From NCBI GenBank assembly GCA_038093515.1, contig JBBPSI010000043.1, positions 1 to 64,000 of the forward strand: 64,000 bases of DNA, given 5' to 3'. The notes under the pieces are model-generated. The model searched no databases. It was not told the DNA's origin and worked only from the letters and a program-made list of their open reading frames with translations. Positions 48,173 through 59,642 of this stretch are shown here, piece by piece. Source of the stretch: Butyriboletus loyo (lineage: Eukaryota; Basidiomycota; Agaricomycetes; Boletales; Boletaceae). The translations under genes and the position numbers were made by a program. The stretch's first letter is position 1, and each line of letters starts with the position of its first letter.

Positions 48173-49083
48173 TATTTGCCCCAGTCCAATTCGTCGCTTT
48201 TCTAGTCACGCCAGCAGTCTCCTACTTTGTTAGCAGCGCAGCTAGCGTGGGTGGGCGGAAGATGATGTGTTCGGATCATACCGTACACCCAGTAGATGGC
48301 ACGAGAATGGATATGACGATGATGATAGACTTGGCTGATACAGGGATTTGCTTCATGTTTGCTACCAGTCCGGTCATGGTTGTCGACACTTTTTGTAAAC
48401 TGTCAGTACTTGCTCCTCTGGGCATCTCCGCCCAAAGTCGTTATCTAAGCAATTCAGGCATACGAATTGCAGGGACATTAACGCGGCAGAGGCTGACGCA
48501 ACGGATTCTCTGCGATCGTTGGGTCACTGGGTTAAGCTTTTTTTTCATGGACTTAGAATCCTTGTTCACCGTTCGGCGAATCCAGGCACAACCCGGCTTG
48601 AGGGACTCGTCAAAATCACAAAGACTGTTGGGATTAGCCTGAGACAAACCTGTCCCGAAAGTCGCCGGAGATTGACAACCATGCGCCACGAGAAGCGTGT
48701 GTGCAGACATTTCGTGCGTGTGAAGGAGGTGACAGCTGTATGCTCGGCTGTACGGTTTCTGGTACCGCACGATCGCCTCTCCGCCAAGGTAGCTTACGAC
48801 TGCGGATCGACCGTACCGCGCGCGTGGATGGCGAGCGGGGTGAACGCGTGACACATATCGCTGTGCTGCGACCCCATCCGCGCCTTCTCCCGAACCCAGG
48901 AACGTATCTGCGAGACGTCCAAACTGGTGTGCGTAGACAACCTCGTAGAGGATGTGTCACAAATACCTTCGTCGTTCATCTATTGCCTCGTCTGCAGGCA
49001 TCGGAAAACAAAAGCCCAGCGCGATACCAGAGTTGCCAGCGTTCATCGTTCATCTGACGTCAGATAGATCAACGCCCACGTCC

Positions 49084-49231
49084 CAGATAGACCGCTCCTG
49101 TCGCAATCGGTGTCTGCGCCTCTGCGATAGGCTCAGGATGCTGTATCATCCCTGGAGACTCCAGTCGGAGAAAGTCATCGGGTAGACTTTGACGCTGTGA
49201 CGTGTTCGCAGTCGGTTTGATGTCGCGCAAG
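49084..49231 (-). repeat. dispersed duplicated segment, copy B
   Basis: This is the reverse-complement match of 38129-38268. On the minus strand it sits inside an open frame from 49362 to 49069 (98 codons) that includes PAREAFAYGLHSPEADAVRP and the shared DIKPTANTSQRQSLPDDF. Texture suggests an exon of an unidentified gene or relic. Confidence 0.65.
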
Positions 49232-51933
49232 ATGGCGAGGCCGAAGGCGTGGCCAGAAATGCCCTTGTCGAGGCATTGGAGTGGTCTCACAGCATCCGCT
49301 TCAGGACTATGGAGTCCGTAGGCGAAAGCCTCGCGTGCGGGTACCGACGTCCTGTCTGCCATGTGGACAAAGACGTTCAGCGGATGTCAGGACAGTAGAG
49401 ACGTGTCTGGTTTAGATGAACCCGGGTCACCAGGAAGCGGCTGAAGTATATCTGGACCTACGCCGCACTGCTCCGTTCGATGATGCTCTGCGCGATGGGC
49501 CTTGGAGAATACCGAGGCGGCGTGAACGGTGTGTCGGTGAGCGCAAAGGCGACGTCTGGTTCCACCTTTTAAGCGTACTTCCGCCAATCCGATAACTCAC
49601 CTAGCACACCCCGATACAAAAAAAAAGATGGTCGATCGTTGAGACCGTCATCGTCTTTGGTTTCACCAACAATAGAAGCAGACCTTTTCAACAACACCCC
49701 GGACGCAGTTCACGGACACATGTGTTTCCGTTGGGTGGCATCTCCAGCGTCTCGATAGGACTTCGAAGACAAAAAGATGTGATATGCTGAACCTTGTCGA
49801 ACCCCAAGAACCTATGCAACGGATGTGAACCATTCTGTCAGGTCGGAATCGAGGGAACTCGCAAGTACCCAGAATAAAACATCAGACACCAGTCGACAGA
49901 CCGATATCAAAAAAAATGCACCCACGATCCAAGGCGCAACGTCAACGTGGGTAAACAAGAGATAAAAAATACATCGACGACCCACAACAACTCAAACGGG
50001 ACAAAGCTTTATCCGTCGAACCGCATCCAACTCATGGGCATGGTCTCGCAAAGAGTGGAGTACGACACCACGAGAGATGCCAACGAATGTGTTGGACGTG
50101 TCCATCGTGATGCTCACCGTGGTGTCGTTCGTGCTCAAGCTTGCGCTCGTCGACTGCGTCATCGACACGCGGTGGTAAAACTGTGACAGAGGGTTATCCT
50201 TGGAGCTGTCGGGTTAGTTTGAGCCGCAAGGTTTTTTGTAAAGGCCAGTAGTAGGGAAATGATCATGTTCCTGGCGCTAGATTCGAATTGCAATATGCCA
50301 AGATTAAAATACCGGAATCTGATGGGTTGCGAGACCTGCGCTTTTTTGATTTCGTTTGAAAGCAGCCGGTGGCAGAAGGGCATTCGATGGAGGAATTCAA
50401 GAAGCCGTCATCGGGTCTGTTGTGGCTATGATGCCAGTAAGGACTTACTCCTTCCCGTTCTCTTGAATCCTTCTTGAAGTTGAAGCCTGCGGTCGAAATG
50501 GTGGGTCAATGTTACATTTGGTTTCGGTGCTTATCCACATACATGATCACCGTCGTAGTCATCTTCCGCCCCATTCAACCTTGATGATGTGTATGCTGTA
50601 CTCGTATTCCCGAAGAAGTCCAAGCAGAAACCGAATGATCGCGTGGCGGGATCAAGCAGGATGCCAGTCTTCTCACCGCGCGCCGCATGATGGTCCAGGC
50701 TCGAAGTGACTTGTTGGGAGGTGCCGGGGGCCAGGGAGTCAGCACCGCTCGGTAGGGTTTAGAGTCACCCTTTTGTGCCTCAAACGTTTGATTGCTGACA
50801 CGGTTTGATGCCAATGAGGTTGCCTTGCAGGGGTACCACACAACATGACATGACTATGGAAGGTTGACATATACGAAGGCTATTTCATTCCAACAGGTCA
50901 GGGGACAATACATTCATCTTGAGCATTATATCGGGCATGCGTTCCGCTCATATTCTATTTAGGCAAGAAAGGATCGTCTTTGCAGAAAAAAACGTCGACT
51001 CTGGTGGCGGAGTCGTAACGCGTACGTGTGCACTAACACAGAGCCGCGGTAGGTTCGATGTGATGAGAATAAGGTTCTACATAGGCAAGTACTTTATCTC
51101 GAAGCGGATGAAGTTCACAGGTACATTAAGACGCGCATGGTCCCCTTATCGACGACTATTGCCGAACGATGATATTAACTCGGCCCTAGGATATAACAGC
51201 AGGCACGGCGTGGGACTCATCTATGATATGCAAACGCACATGATCTGTGTGTTGGACATCGATATCTGGTGGGGGCTTCCTTCTGGATAGCTATGGTATC
51301 CAAGTATCCTCCTGGCAGTGTTCGATATCAACGAAGCAAAAGTGATGTCGATGTGGTACCTCAGTGCACACCGGGTGCTATCATGTGGGTGAGATATTCG
51401 ATCCGAGTCGCCCTACTTGCAAAGCCGTACCCTTCTTCAATCACGCCGAGTTCCCCTCGTGCAGCTCAGCACATTCAACAGCCCGAGAACGATGCGTAAA
51501 ATCCAGTACGATACACACTGAATGCATGGGAATGTAAGTTAATATGTTGTGTATATATGGTATGATATGTTTTCCAGCCACGTTTCCAGCTACGAGTCCT
51601 CACTGCCTTCCATACCCTGGTTTGGACTAGACCAATTGCCCGCTCTGTCGGGATGAACTCGTCCGCTACTACTCCAGGTGTATGTAGTGATACGCATGCC
51701 GCCAAAGACAGACCAGCTGCTTAGCCTACGACCAAGATAGATACAATAGTCCAGTACAAGTGTACGTTAAGTTAATGCATGTTAGTGCAATACAGTAAGA
51801 TAATCGTTCATAAGGGTCGTGGCTGTATAGCCAACGTAATTGCATAACAGTCTGCATTGAAATATACAGCTATATCCTGAGGCAGAGCGTTCAACTAAAG
51901 TCGCCGGATCTGATGGAGGCAAGGAATGTCAAC

Positions 51934-52494
51934 TCACCATCTCGGCTGGATCTGTCGTTCTGGATACAGACGCATCATGATCTGATCTGTGATGAACTCT
52001 GCTTCGACCTGGGAAGGTGGCCTGTGCTCTGCGTGAAATGGGCGTCTGAGTGGGAGTTGCGGCGGCCGGCCGACGTCGCTCGGTCGGGAAGGACGCGAAA
52101 CATGACCGACGCGATGCGGATGAGCATGCCCGGGACGTCTCTTGTCGTCAGCTGCGACGTAGTCAGAGGTGTCCCTTCCACGTCGATGATAGTTCAGGTC
52201 AGGCCTCCGCATCTCGGATGTTGTTCGCTTCCGCTGCTCCTCCTCCGCGGCGCGGCGTGCCATGGTCAATTCCTTGAGATAGCGTTCCGTGTCTTGTGCA
52301 CGGGAGGAAGAGATCTTGTACGTCCCTTCGCAGTAGAAGCCGCCAGGTACGCCACGACATTGATAAACTCCCTTGACGGTCTGCGGGCTATTCGGAAAGA
52401 CACAATCACGTTGGGAACACTTGTTGTGGTACGGCGAGGGCCAGTCGGGTGGAAGCGTTGTGGGCTTTGGCTTTCTAGAAACTGGGGATCTCAT
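51934..52494 (-). CDS. hypothetical protein (186 aa), Cys-containing and highly charged
   Basis: A single open frame starts MRSPVSRKPKPTTLPPDWPS. It has a Cys-bearing part (KCSQRDC, GVYQCRGVPGGFYCEGTYK) in the first 60 residues, then a charged probable helix (RYLKELTMARRAAEEEQRKR) and an Arg/His-rich tail. I do not recognise a family. The opposite strand is also open for 195 codons (51913-52500) but looks less protein-like. No intron is needed. It may instead be one exon of a larger gene. Confidence 0.35.
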   Translation of the reverse strand: MRSPVSRKPKPTTLPPDWPSPYHNKCSQRDCVFPNSPQTVKGVYQCRGVPGGFYCEGTYKISSSRAQDTERYLKELTMARRAAEEEQRKRTTSEMRRPDLNYHRRGRDTSDYVAADDKRRPGHAHPHRVGHVSRPSRPSDVGRPPQLPLRRPFHAEHRPPSQVEAEFITDQIMMRLYPERQIQPRW

Positions 52495-53560
52495 TTTTAG
52501 TCATACTCAAGGTTACTTTGGACGAGCGTACGCACAGAAGATCATGCGAGTTGGTCAGGGTGCGAAGGAAGTCTGGGCTGGGGAAGAGAGGCGGCCTGTG
52601 CTTATACCCCGACTGGCTTATGAAAAGGCCGTGTAAGCATGGGGCACACGGCGCAGACATGCATTAAAATCGTGTTAACGTGATGAGGTCATTTGCACTG
52701 CTGGAGGTGGGGCATCGCCGCAGTCTCGGTTGGTGTCATTCCAAAATCGCAGTGTGTTCCGGTTCGAGAAAAATTTCGACGAGGCGACTCCAATACTTCC
52801 TGAGCCCCGGACATTGTCTTGAAGATACGAGAAGGGTCACCGACCCTATACAAGGGCCGAGGAATGCTAAATTCTACGTGAACCGAGGGGTTTGGGAAGC
52901 AATCAGGGTGAGAACACAGAGAGGGGAGATGGGCGTTTACTTACTCGAACGGGGCAGCTTAGCGTACCAGTTATTCATAAGTCACGACGCGTGAAAATGA
53001 AGAAACGTACGTGGCGTAGCTTAGTCATTGCGTTTAGCTGCTCACACATCGAGCGACACTTTGTCGATGTCAGCACGACGTTCGGTGGGCCTCGTCATGA
53101 CTGCGGCACGATGACAACTTGCGTTTTTGTTTCCACGTCGAGATTGCTAGCAAGGAGTTCCAGGGCGATTAGTCAGATCACCGTTGATTCGAGTAATTCA
53201 TTCAATCCTCGAGGTGAACACGAGGTGACCGAAGGGCGGATAGATGCATGCTTTCCCGAGAGGTTTCAACCTGGGAGTATCCGCTGTGGCGTGTGCATGT
53301 CCCTGCTAAATACTCGTGACTGATTTAGTACCCCCAAGACCACGAAAAGTCGAGCTTTGTTTTCTTTTAGGAATGCCCAGGAACATCCTCTTGTTCGCTC
53401 AGATCAAGGTACAGCTCACCGGTGGCTTGTAAGGACAATACTGTACATAATCGAGTGACGCTCACGTGGCTGTATTTGGCAAAGGCTTCGGAAATCAACA
53501 ACCGTCTCGGTTTCACTTTCACTTTACACCCACGCGTGACCGATAACACCCACCGTTTCA
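52495..53560. other. intergenic, upstream of the decapping nuclease gene
   Basis: No supported gene; short overlapping open frames only. TAAC/T-rich signals are not distinctive. Confidence 0.45.
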
Positions 53561-55111
53561 ATGGCACAAAAACGAAATGCAGTCGATGCCGGGTTGGAGG
53601 ATGGGTCACCTGCCCGTAAACGACCATCTAGCATCTCTCTGGATTACCCAAGCCTTTCGCATGCACCTTCAAAGCCACCGTCCTTTCAACAGCCAACTCA
53701 ATTGGTCACTTTTTCGTTTAACCCTGAACATGTTCTCGAATTCAATGATTCTGCAATGCGCTATTATATCGACCCTCCTCGTGGAGCCGAACTAGGACAT
53801 GGGTATGATAGGTGGATCAGACGACCGGAAGAACGTGGTCGATTGGACGCGCTTTTGCAGGCGTGGTCACGATTCAAAAGAAGCTTGTGCGAAGGACCTT
53901 CTTCATCCCAGTCTAAAGCACCTGACATTCATGTCATGAGTTGGAGAGGGATCATGACCAAGTGAGACCTTTTGTTCCCCGTCCATATTTCAACATGCTT
54001 ATTCATATTGGTTTCATCTACTTTTGTGAGAGAGGATACTCATCGCACCTTATGAAGAGTGGGAGAATTGGGAACTCAACGTCATGCGTGTTGGCGGGAC
54101 CTTGTACTTTGAGGAACACTTGAGCGATGCAAAGCTCAAGGAAAAGTAAGGACTTCCTCCCCGCCATCGTGCAATGCTCATCACAGGTTCAGAAACGAGA
54201 TAGAGCCTCGCCATCGACGTCAGATATATTATGGTTATGCGTTCGAGTCTTACTGCACAACCTGGACACCGGGGCGTCGAACGGACGCCTCGTCGCGTGT
54301 CCAAGGCTGGGGTGGCGACGTCAATAATAATATTGGGTGGTGCAGCGTCGTGAAAACCAAGCTCGGCGACCGCAGAATTCTCATTGGAGGAGAGGTGGAC
54401 TGTGTTCGGGGTATGCTCAGCAAATCACGCTGTCATATGAGGACTCGATGTTAAACTGTTGGCGGTGCAGAGAAATACTCTGGAAACACAGCAAACTTTG
54501 TCGAGTTGAAGACGTCTTTGGCTATCCGAGGGCCCTCAGACGAAGCCAAATTTGAAAAGTATGCGTGCACGAATCTATTTTCCCATACAAACAACTCAGC
54601 CTCGTTTAGAAAACTCCTCCGAATCTATCTGCAGTCATTCCTTCTGGGGGTGCCAGTACGTTAATCTGGTGCCCTGTCACAGTACACTAATGATTTATCC
54701 ACGAGATAGGAAGTCGTCGTCGGTTTTCGCAAGCCATCTGGGCAAGTGGTGACGACCCAGTCGTTTCGGACCGTCGAGATACCCCGATCCGTTCGGGGTA
54801 GACCTGGAGCGTGGGATCCGCTCATCTGCCTGGATTGGGGAGACAAATTCCTGTCGTTTCTGCACAGCACCCTGCCCGCGAACACAGGGAAGGATGTCTG
54901 GCGCGTAACATTCACGCGCAAGGCAGGCATCACTGTCATGATGCTGGATGAATCGGGGGTGGAAGATGTCATGGGGGGTGATGATCGCGTCGGGTTCTTG
55001 CCCCGATGGTATTGGGATGAGATGGAACTGACCACAGAGTCTGCCTACCGTGGTGAAGGCCCTCAAATACAGGCTGGCGACAGTGGCGTTCCTGCGGGAT
55101 GGCGGATTTGA
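53561..55111 (+). CDS. RAI1: Rai1/DXO-family decapping nuclease
   Basis: Six exons, 53561-53961, 54035-54145, 54187-54410, 54471-54558, 54610-54655 and 54710-55111, give 423 residues. Family blocks appear in order: DSAMRYYIDPPRGAELGHGY, RPEERGRLDALL, SWRGIMTKILIAPYEEWENW, the metal-binding GGEVDCVR (Glu240, Asp242) and FVELKTS (Glu257, Lys259), then VVVGFRKPSGQVVTT and GFLPRWYWDEM. The enzymes remove defective or non-canonical 5' caps from RNA; Rai1 also pairs with the nuclear 5'-3' exonuclease Rat1. All active-site acidic residues and splice sites are intact. A basic segment near residues 18-21 (ARKRP) could help nuclear import. Confidence 0.92.
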
Positions 55112-55631
55112 TCCAGAGGAGATCACCTGATATAGTGTCCCTCGTGGGCTGATACCAACCTGTTATTAATTTGTACGTTCCGCGTGAACTCCGGAGGCTC
55201 TATTTAGTCGGACTTGCAGCTGGTGCTTCGGGCCATCCGGGCCAGCAGCCGGATAGTTCCAGGCCAGCTCAGGAAGGAGTACGCGCTGGGCCCTGCCTGG
55301 TAAGACGAGAAAGCGACCTCCTTGTGTTCCCGTCGTGTTTTGATATGAGCCAAGCAGTGTGCTCGATGAAGCGTAGAGCCTAATTTACATGCAGGCACAA
55401 ATCGGAACGTCTGGGTATAAAATCGTGGGAATTGCGATGAATAAGACGAGCGCGTCGCGCGTGGTTGCTCCCTAACGCGCTCCTCACCATTTCACACAGC
55501 GGGCAGCGCATCCCCATCGCCGCCCGCAACAGCGTCCAAGCCCGTCCCCAGCTCGCTCACCAGAGCGTGCGCTGCATATCTCTGTACCACTTGTATATAT
55601 ACCTCCCCCATCCAGCAGCGGACGCGCGCCA
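55112..55631. promoter_or_regulatory. intergenic and promoter region of the Whi5-like gene
   Basis: 520 bp separate the two genes on the same strand. TATATATA at 55594-55601 lies about 38 bp upstream of ATG 55632. A transcript starting 30-35 bp after it would begin almost at that ATG, so the second in-frame ATG (55716) should be kept as an alternative start. Confidence 0.45.
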
Positions 55632-57513
55632 ATGGTGACTCCGTCGTCTTCGGTGACCTCTGCGTCGCCCCCCGTGACATACACACAACCACATAGCCCG
55701 TCCCTCTCAACGGACATGGATCCATTGGAGAGGGAAGAGAGAGAGAAGGCCATTCGAAAATTCTTGGCCAGTGCCGAGCTTTCCGTGGTAAGTCCCGTGT
55801 TCCCTGGCACCTGCGAGACGCGTTGGCACACCAGTGCGTCGCGCCCCCAATTATACCTCCATCTTCCGGAGGTGCTCGTACGCTGCTGGATGTGTTCCTC
55901 ACCTCTGCTATGGACTCGTGTCGTGGGCAATTCCAGTCACACCCCGCTAACATCCCCTGTCTCACTGTCTCCAGGTAGTCCGTGGCCTCCGCGCCCGCTT
56001 GTCATATGCTTCGTACAAAGCTACCCATAACATCCCGCACATTCCACTTAATGATCTCGAAGCAAAGGCCCATACAATGTCGGTTGCCCCACCTCGCTTG
56101 ATCGGCACCAAGCGCAAGGCTTCTGGGGCGAACAACTATTATAATAACCCTGCTACGCAAGGTAGCCAGACACGCAGGAGTGGTAACGTTCCTTCCCCTG
56201 CCTTATCTGGGTCATCGACAACGGCTCTCTCGCGTTCTCATTATTATCCCACGGGGTCTCCATCTTCCTCGAATTCACCTCAGAATCTCTACACCGCTCT
56301 TCTCGGACCGCCCCCACTGAAGCAAGCACGTACAGTGCACAATTCAGCTGATCCTCCGGTACAGGCGCCGTCTCGTTCGACGGCCGGATCTCGTGTACAT
56401 TCGGGCAAACGGGGATCCGACTCAGCAGCTGTAGTGCGCAGTATTGCTGAGGGCACACGCTCTCAGTCGCGTAACCGCAAGGCAGAGGCCTCTCGCGCTA
56501 AGCCAAAGAGCAGGAAGGGAAAAAAGAAAGAATCTGCGGAGGAAGCCGCCGATGTGGAGAGGAAGGCTGTAGCCACACTCACGTCACTTCTCCAATCACG
56601 TCCATCAATTGCCAGCGCGTCGTCTCCCCGTTCGTCCTTGTCTGCCGGCTCCGAAGGTTCCTTCCATTCTCTCTCGCAATATGCCCAAAGTTCGGCCCGA
56701 ACAACCACCGCTCCTTCCTCGCTCTTGCCATCGGCGGATTCATCTTTCTCCATTCCAGCCGTTGCCAGGGCCGCTACCCCCCCTCGAGCGAACACTGAGA
56801 ACATTTACTCTACCCCACGGGCTGATGACGAAGAAGCAGCAAACTTGATGTTGTATTTGCACACATCCCCGTCCCCTGTGCGCCCTTCTATGACACGGGA
56901 CAGAGACGCGAAGGACTTGGCTGCGTTTCGGACGTTGGGTGGCAGTGGTTCGCTGCGTACGAAGGGTAGGGTACTCTTCTCTGGAGGAGATGATGGGAAA
57001 AGTCCCCTGCGGACCGAAAGCAGCCTCACTATCGACACCTTACCAGGGAGCCAAAGCTCCCAGACCATGAGCCAACCACATCCTGTCGATATTGTAAACG
57101 ACAGCTCGGGGTCGCTGGCCCCTGCTGCCCCGATGGAACCAACGGTAGTTCCTCCAACTCCTGCATCTGCGTGTTCTCCCACGCCATCCCAGTTACTTCC
57201 AGCTCCTCTATCGCCTACGGGACAAACAGAATCTCTGTTCCCCCATCCGCAAGTTTCGCCTACTCCTGGGAATGTCCCGTTTAATCTGAATGATTTTATC
57301 AATGTTTCTCCTTCACCCGCAGCGGCCACCGTACCCCGCTCTGCGATTTCATTGAAGTCAGGATTAGGTGCAAATCTACGCACAGACTTGGGACGGAAAC
57401 TTTTTGAAGAAGAGCAACACCGTCATCACCATTTGGCGGCCCACAGCGACGGGTTACGACATGAGAAGAACGGAAGTAGTCTAGGAGCAAGCATCGACCT
57501 TTCGACCCGCTAA
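55632..57513 (+). CDS. Whi5/Nrm1-like G1/S transcription repressor
   Basis: Two exons, 55632-55787 and 55975-57513, give 564 residues (536 if translation starts at 55716). The exon junction rebuilds a Whi5-type motif, VVRGLRARLSYASYKATHNI (about 53-72), followed by PLNDLEAK. This matches the short conserved helix of the Whi5/Nrm1 family, whose members bind and repress SBF/MBF-type G1/S factors. A second conserved-looking block EEAANLMLYLHTSPSPVRP lies at about 337-355. Between them is a basic cluster RAKPKSRKGKKK (about 225-236), a likely nuclear signal. The rest is Ser/Pro-rich with many SP/TP sites, as expected for a CDK substrate. The 187 nt intron is the longest in this window. The family call rests on the short motif. 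Confidence 0.7.
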
Positions 57514-58435
57514 AATCTGGAGCACCGATTTCTAGGACAAATCACCATCTAACTCGTCAAATTTTCAACGCTTATTCGGCAATCCATTCATATGCGGAAC
57601 AAATGTTGTATCAACTACATCTGTATCAACCACACACTTGGCTGGACGGCGTCAGCGGCAGTAATCTATTCAGTTGTCTTCCTATGTCGCAGCAACGCAT
57701 GGAACCCGCTCACCCCATGCCCATGAATTACGAATGCTTGTGCAACGCGAATCCCCACGTACCGCTATCTATTAATTTCTACGATGTGTTCATCAAGTTT
57801 CTATCCTTATTATCCAGCTTTCTCGCTTGATTTCTTGTGCAAGTGGCTCGCTCAATGTCACTTTGAACGCCAATTCCTTTTGCCATCTCTAATGCAATGT
57901 CGATTCCTATCATTAGCTTGGAATCGTGCCAAATCTTGCTCACTTCCTTTCACTTTCACTTCTATTAACATCTCTCTCCTCTACCTGCTTGGTCAGGTTG
58001 TGTTTTTCAGCTTTCTATAAACAATGTGATCATCTTCCATCAATTCATGATTTCCTTTATTGTTCTTCGTTGGAGTGCTAACTTGTGTTGTTACTTCTAG
58101 ATGAACGATTTTCCAATGGACATGAACTATTCTTATTCGTGGTCGTGATGGAAACCCTCGCAACATCTATCCCGCTCCTTGATATACACCGACAAGTGCC
58201 CGCATCCAGGCACTCATGCAAATTGCATCGCTGCGGAACTGACCATTTAATCCTCACCGCGCCCTCCATTGTCATTTAATCTTTCTAGACCATCACACGA
58301 TCGTCACTAACACTCGTGTGTAGACGAGGCTAATTTTGTGTCATTGTGAGAAGGGTGTCTGCGTAACGTTATGATCCGAAGTTTCCGTCTCGTCTCTCAT
58401 CGACATCCCCTAAGGACAACGAGGGTAAGGAAGGT
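57514..58435. other. intergenic, no gene seen
   Basis: About 920 bp with T/C-rich stretches (57780-58010) but no supported coding region. It holds the 3' end of the Whi5-like gene and the promoter of the next. Confidence 0.5.
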
Positions 58436-59377
58436 ATGATGTGGTCGCTAGAAGACATCCTTGTGTTTGTGGGGCTGCGCTCGCTCCGAGTAGTGTTTTT
58501 GCTCACTTTGGGGTCGTTCGTGCTGCTGTGAGTGTCTTCTCACTTACATTGCCATTCCAAATCCTTTCACATGATTCTTCAGGGTATTTACGACATTTTC
58601 TGTCCCTCTGATAACCACGTTTTACTTCATCGATGTCTCGGTCCCTGCCGGGGTACGATTCGGCGTGTGGGGATGGTGCTATGACTCTGGGGGAAACTGT
58701 CCCAACTCACCTCGGTGTGCACTTCACTCTCTCCTCTGCCTGCAACTGCGTTCTTTCTTTAACGTGATGCATGACGGTTATCAGGATAGGATATAACTTT
58801 GGCTCGCAGGTCGAGACGTCCTTGACGAATGCCTTGGTCTTTTACCCTATCGGTGAGAACATCCTTTCCGACCGTTCACGGGGACCCCAGCTGACCCGAC
58901 CACGCCATGTCACGACAGCGACCGTTCTCTGTCTCTTCTCCACGCTCGCGCTGGTCCCCCTTCTTTACGGGTACCCCACCACGAAATACCCCTTTCGGGC
59001 GTACTCGTTGCTCACGTTCACCACCTTTGTGGTGTCCTCTGTCGCGTTCGTGTTCGCGGTCGGGCTCTGGGGGACGGTTGTGACGAAGTTCAGTGCGGAG
59101 GGAGTTGGTGTGACGTTTGGACCCTTGGTGAGTGCCTGCGAGACACGGTTCTTACACTGTGGTGAATGCACGTGCTCACGCGAGACGCCTTTTTTTTCCT
59201 CGTCCGTCCGACGGCGGTCAGCTGTGGATGTCTCTCGTCGAGACTGTCGTAATGGGGTTGGTCAGTCTTAGTTCTGGATGGGGCGATTTATGGACCTTGT
59301 GCGTGCACGGCAGGCAAGGACGACTTGCTTGGCAGAGGTGTAATTTTTTTTCTCACGTCTCAGAGCCACAGCATTGA
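58436..59377 (+). CDS. SUR7/PalI-type four-helix membrane protein
   Basis: Exons 58436-58527, 58583-58714, 58785-59127 and 59222-59377 give 240 residues. There are about four hydrophobic segments: LRVVFLLTLGSFVLLVF, TTATVLCLFSTLALVPLLYG, LTFTTFVVSSVAFVFAVGLW and LWMSLVETVVMGLVSL. The extracellular loop carries the signature GVWGWCYDSGGNC with downstream GYNF, characteristic of fungal SUR7/PalI proteins. These sit in the plasma membrane, at eisosomes or as ambient-pH sensors (PalI/Rim9). Which of these roles applies cannot be decided from sequence. A tempting GT-AG pair at about 58853-58890 is rejected because removing it destroys the membrane segments. Confidence 0.75.
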
Positions 59378-59642
59378 CCTGTCGACTTCTGCGAGTTATA
59401 ATATCTATATCCTTCCTGCCTCAATATAAATGCCCCATCAACCTCTGAGTATTTGACCCGTGCACCGAGCTGTGCATCCAGTTATGTAATTGGTCGTGAC
59501 ATGATTTGTAATACTTGATAGCGTCACCGGGTAATTTCAAACTCCGACGATGTATGTACGCTGCAACTCGTGTACATGATTCTTCTTTCCACTCAACACG
59601 AGCTTTCTTTTTGAAAATTCGCGCATCCTCTTTATACCCACC

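Larger units (their letters stand above)
46855..51933. other. about 5 kb of gene-poor DNA
   Basis: It contains the weak small gene candidate at 47957-48172 and duplicated segment copy B at 49084-49231. Other open frames (for example 47175-47972 minus, 48247-48642 plus) lack splice support and known motifs. A minus-strand frame near 50000-50190 reads like coding sequence for about 60 codons (TNDTTVSITMDTSNTFVGIS) but I cannot extend or identify it. Confidence 0.45.

Noticed and set aside
58853..58890. Possible 38 nt intron (GTGAGAAC...CCCAG) in the SUR7/PalI-type gene
   Set aside because: Its removal shifts the frame and destroys the following membrane helices; it is also shorter than the other introns.
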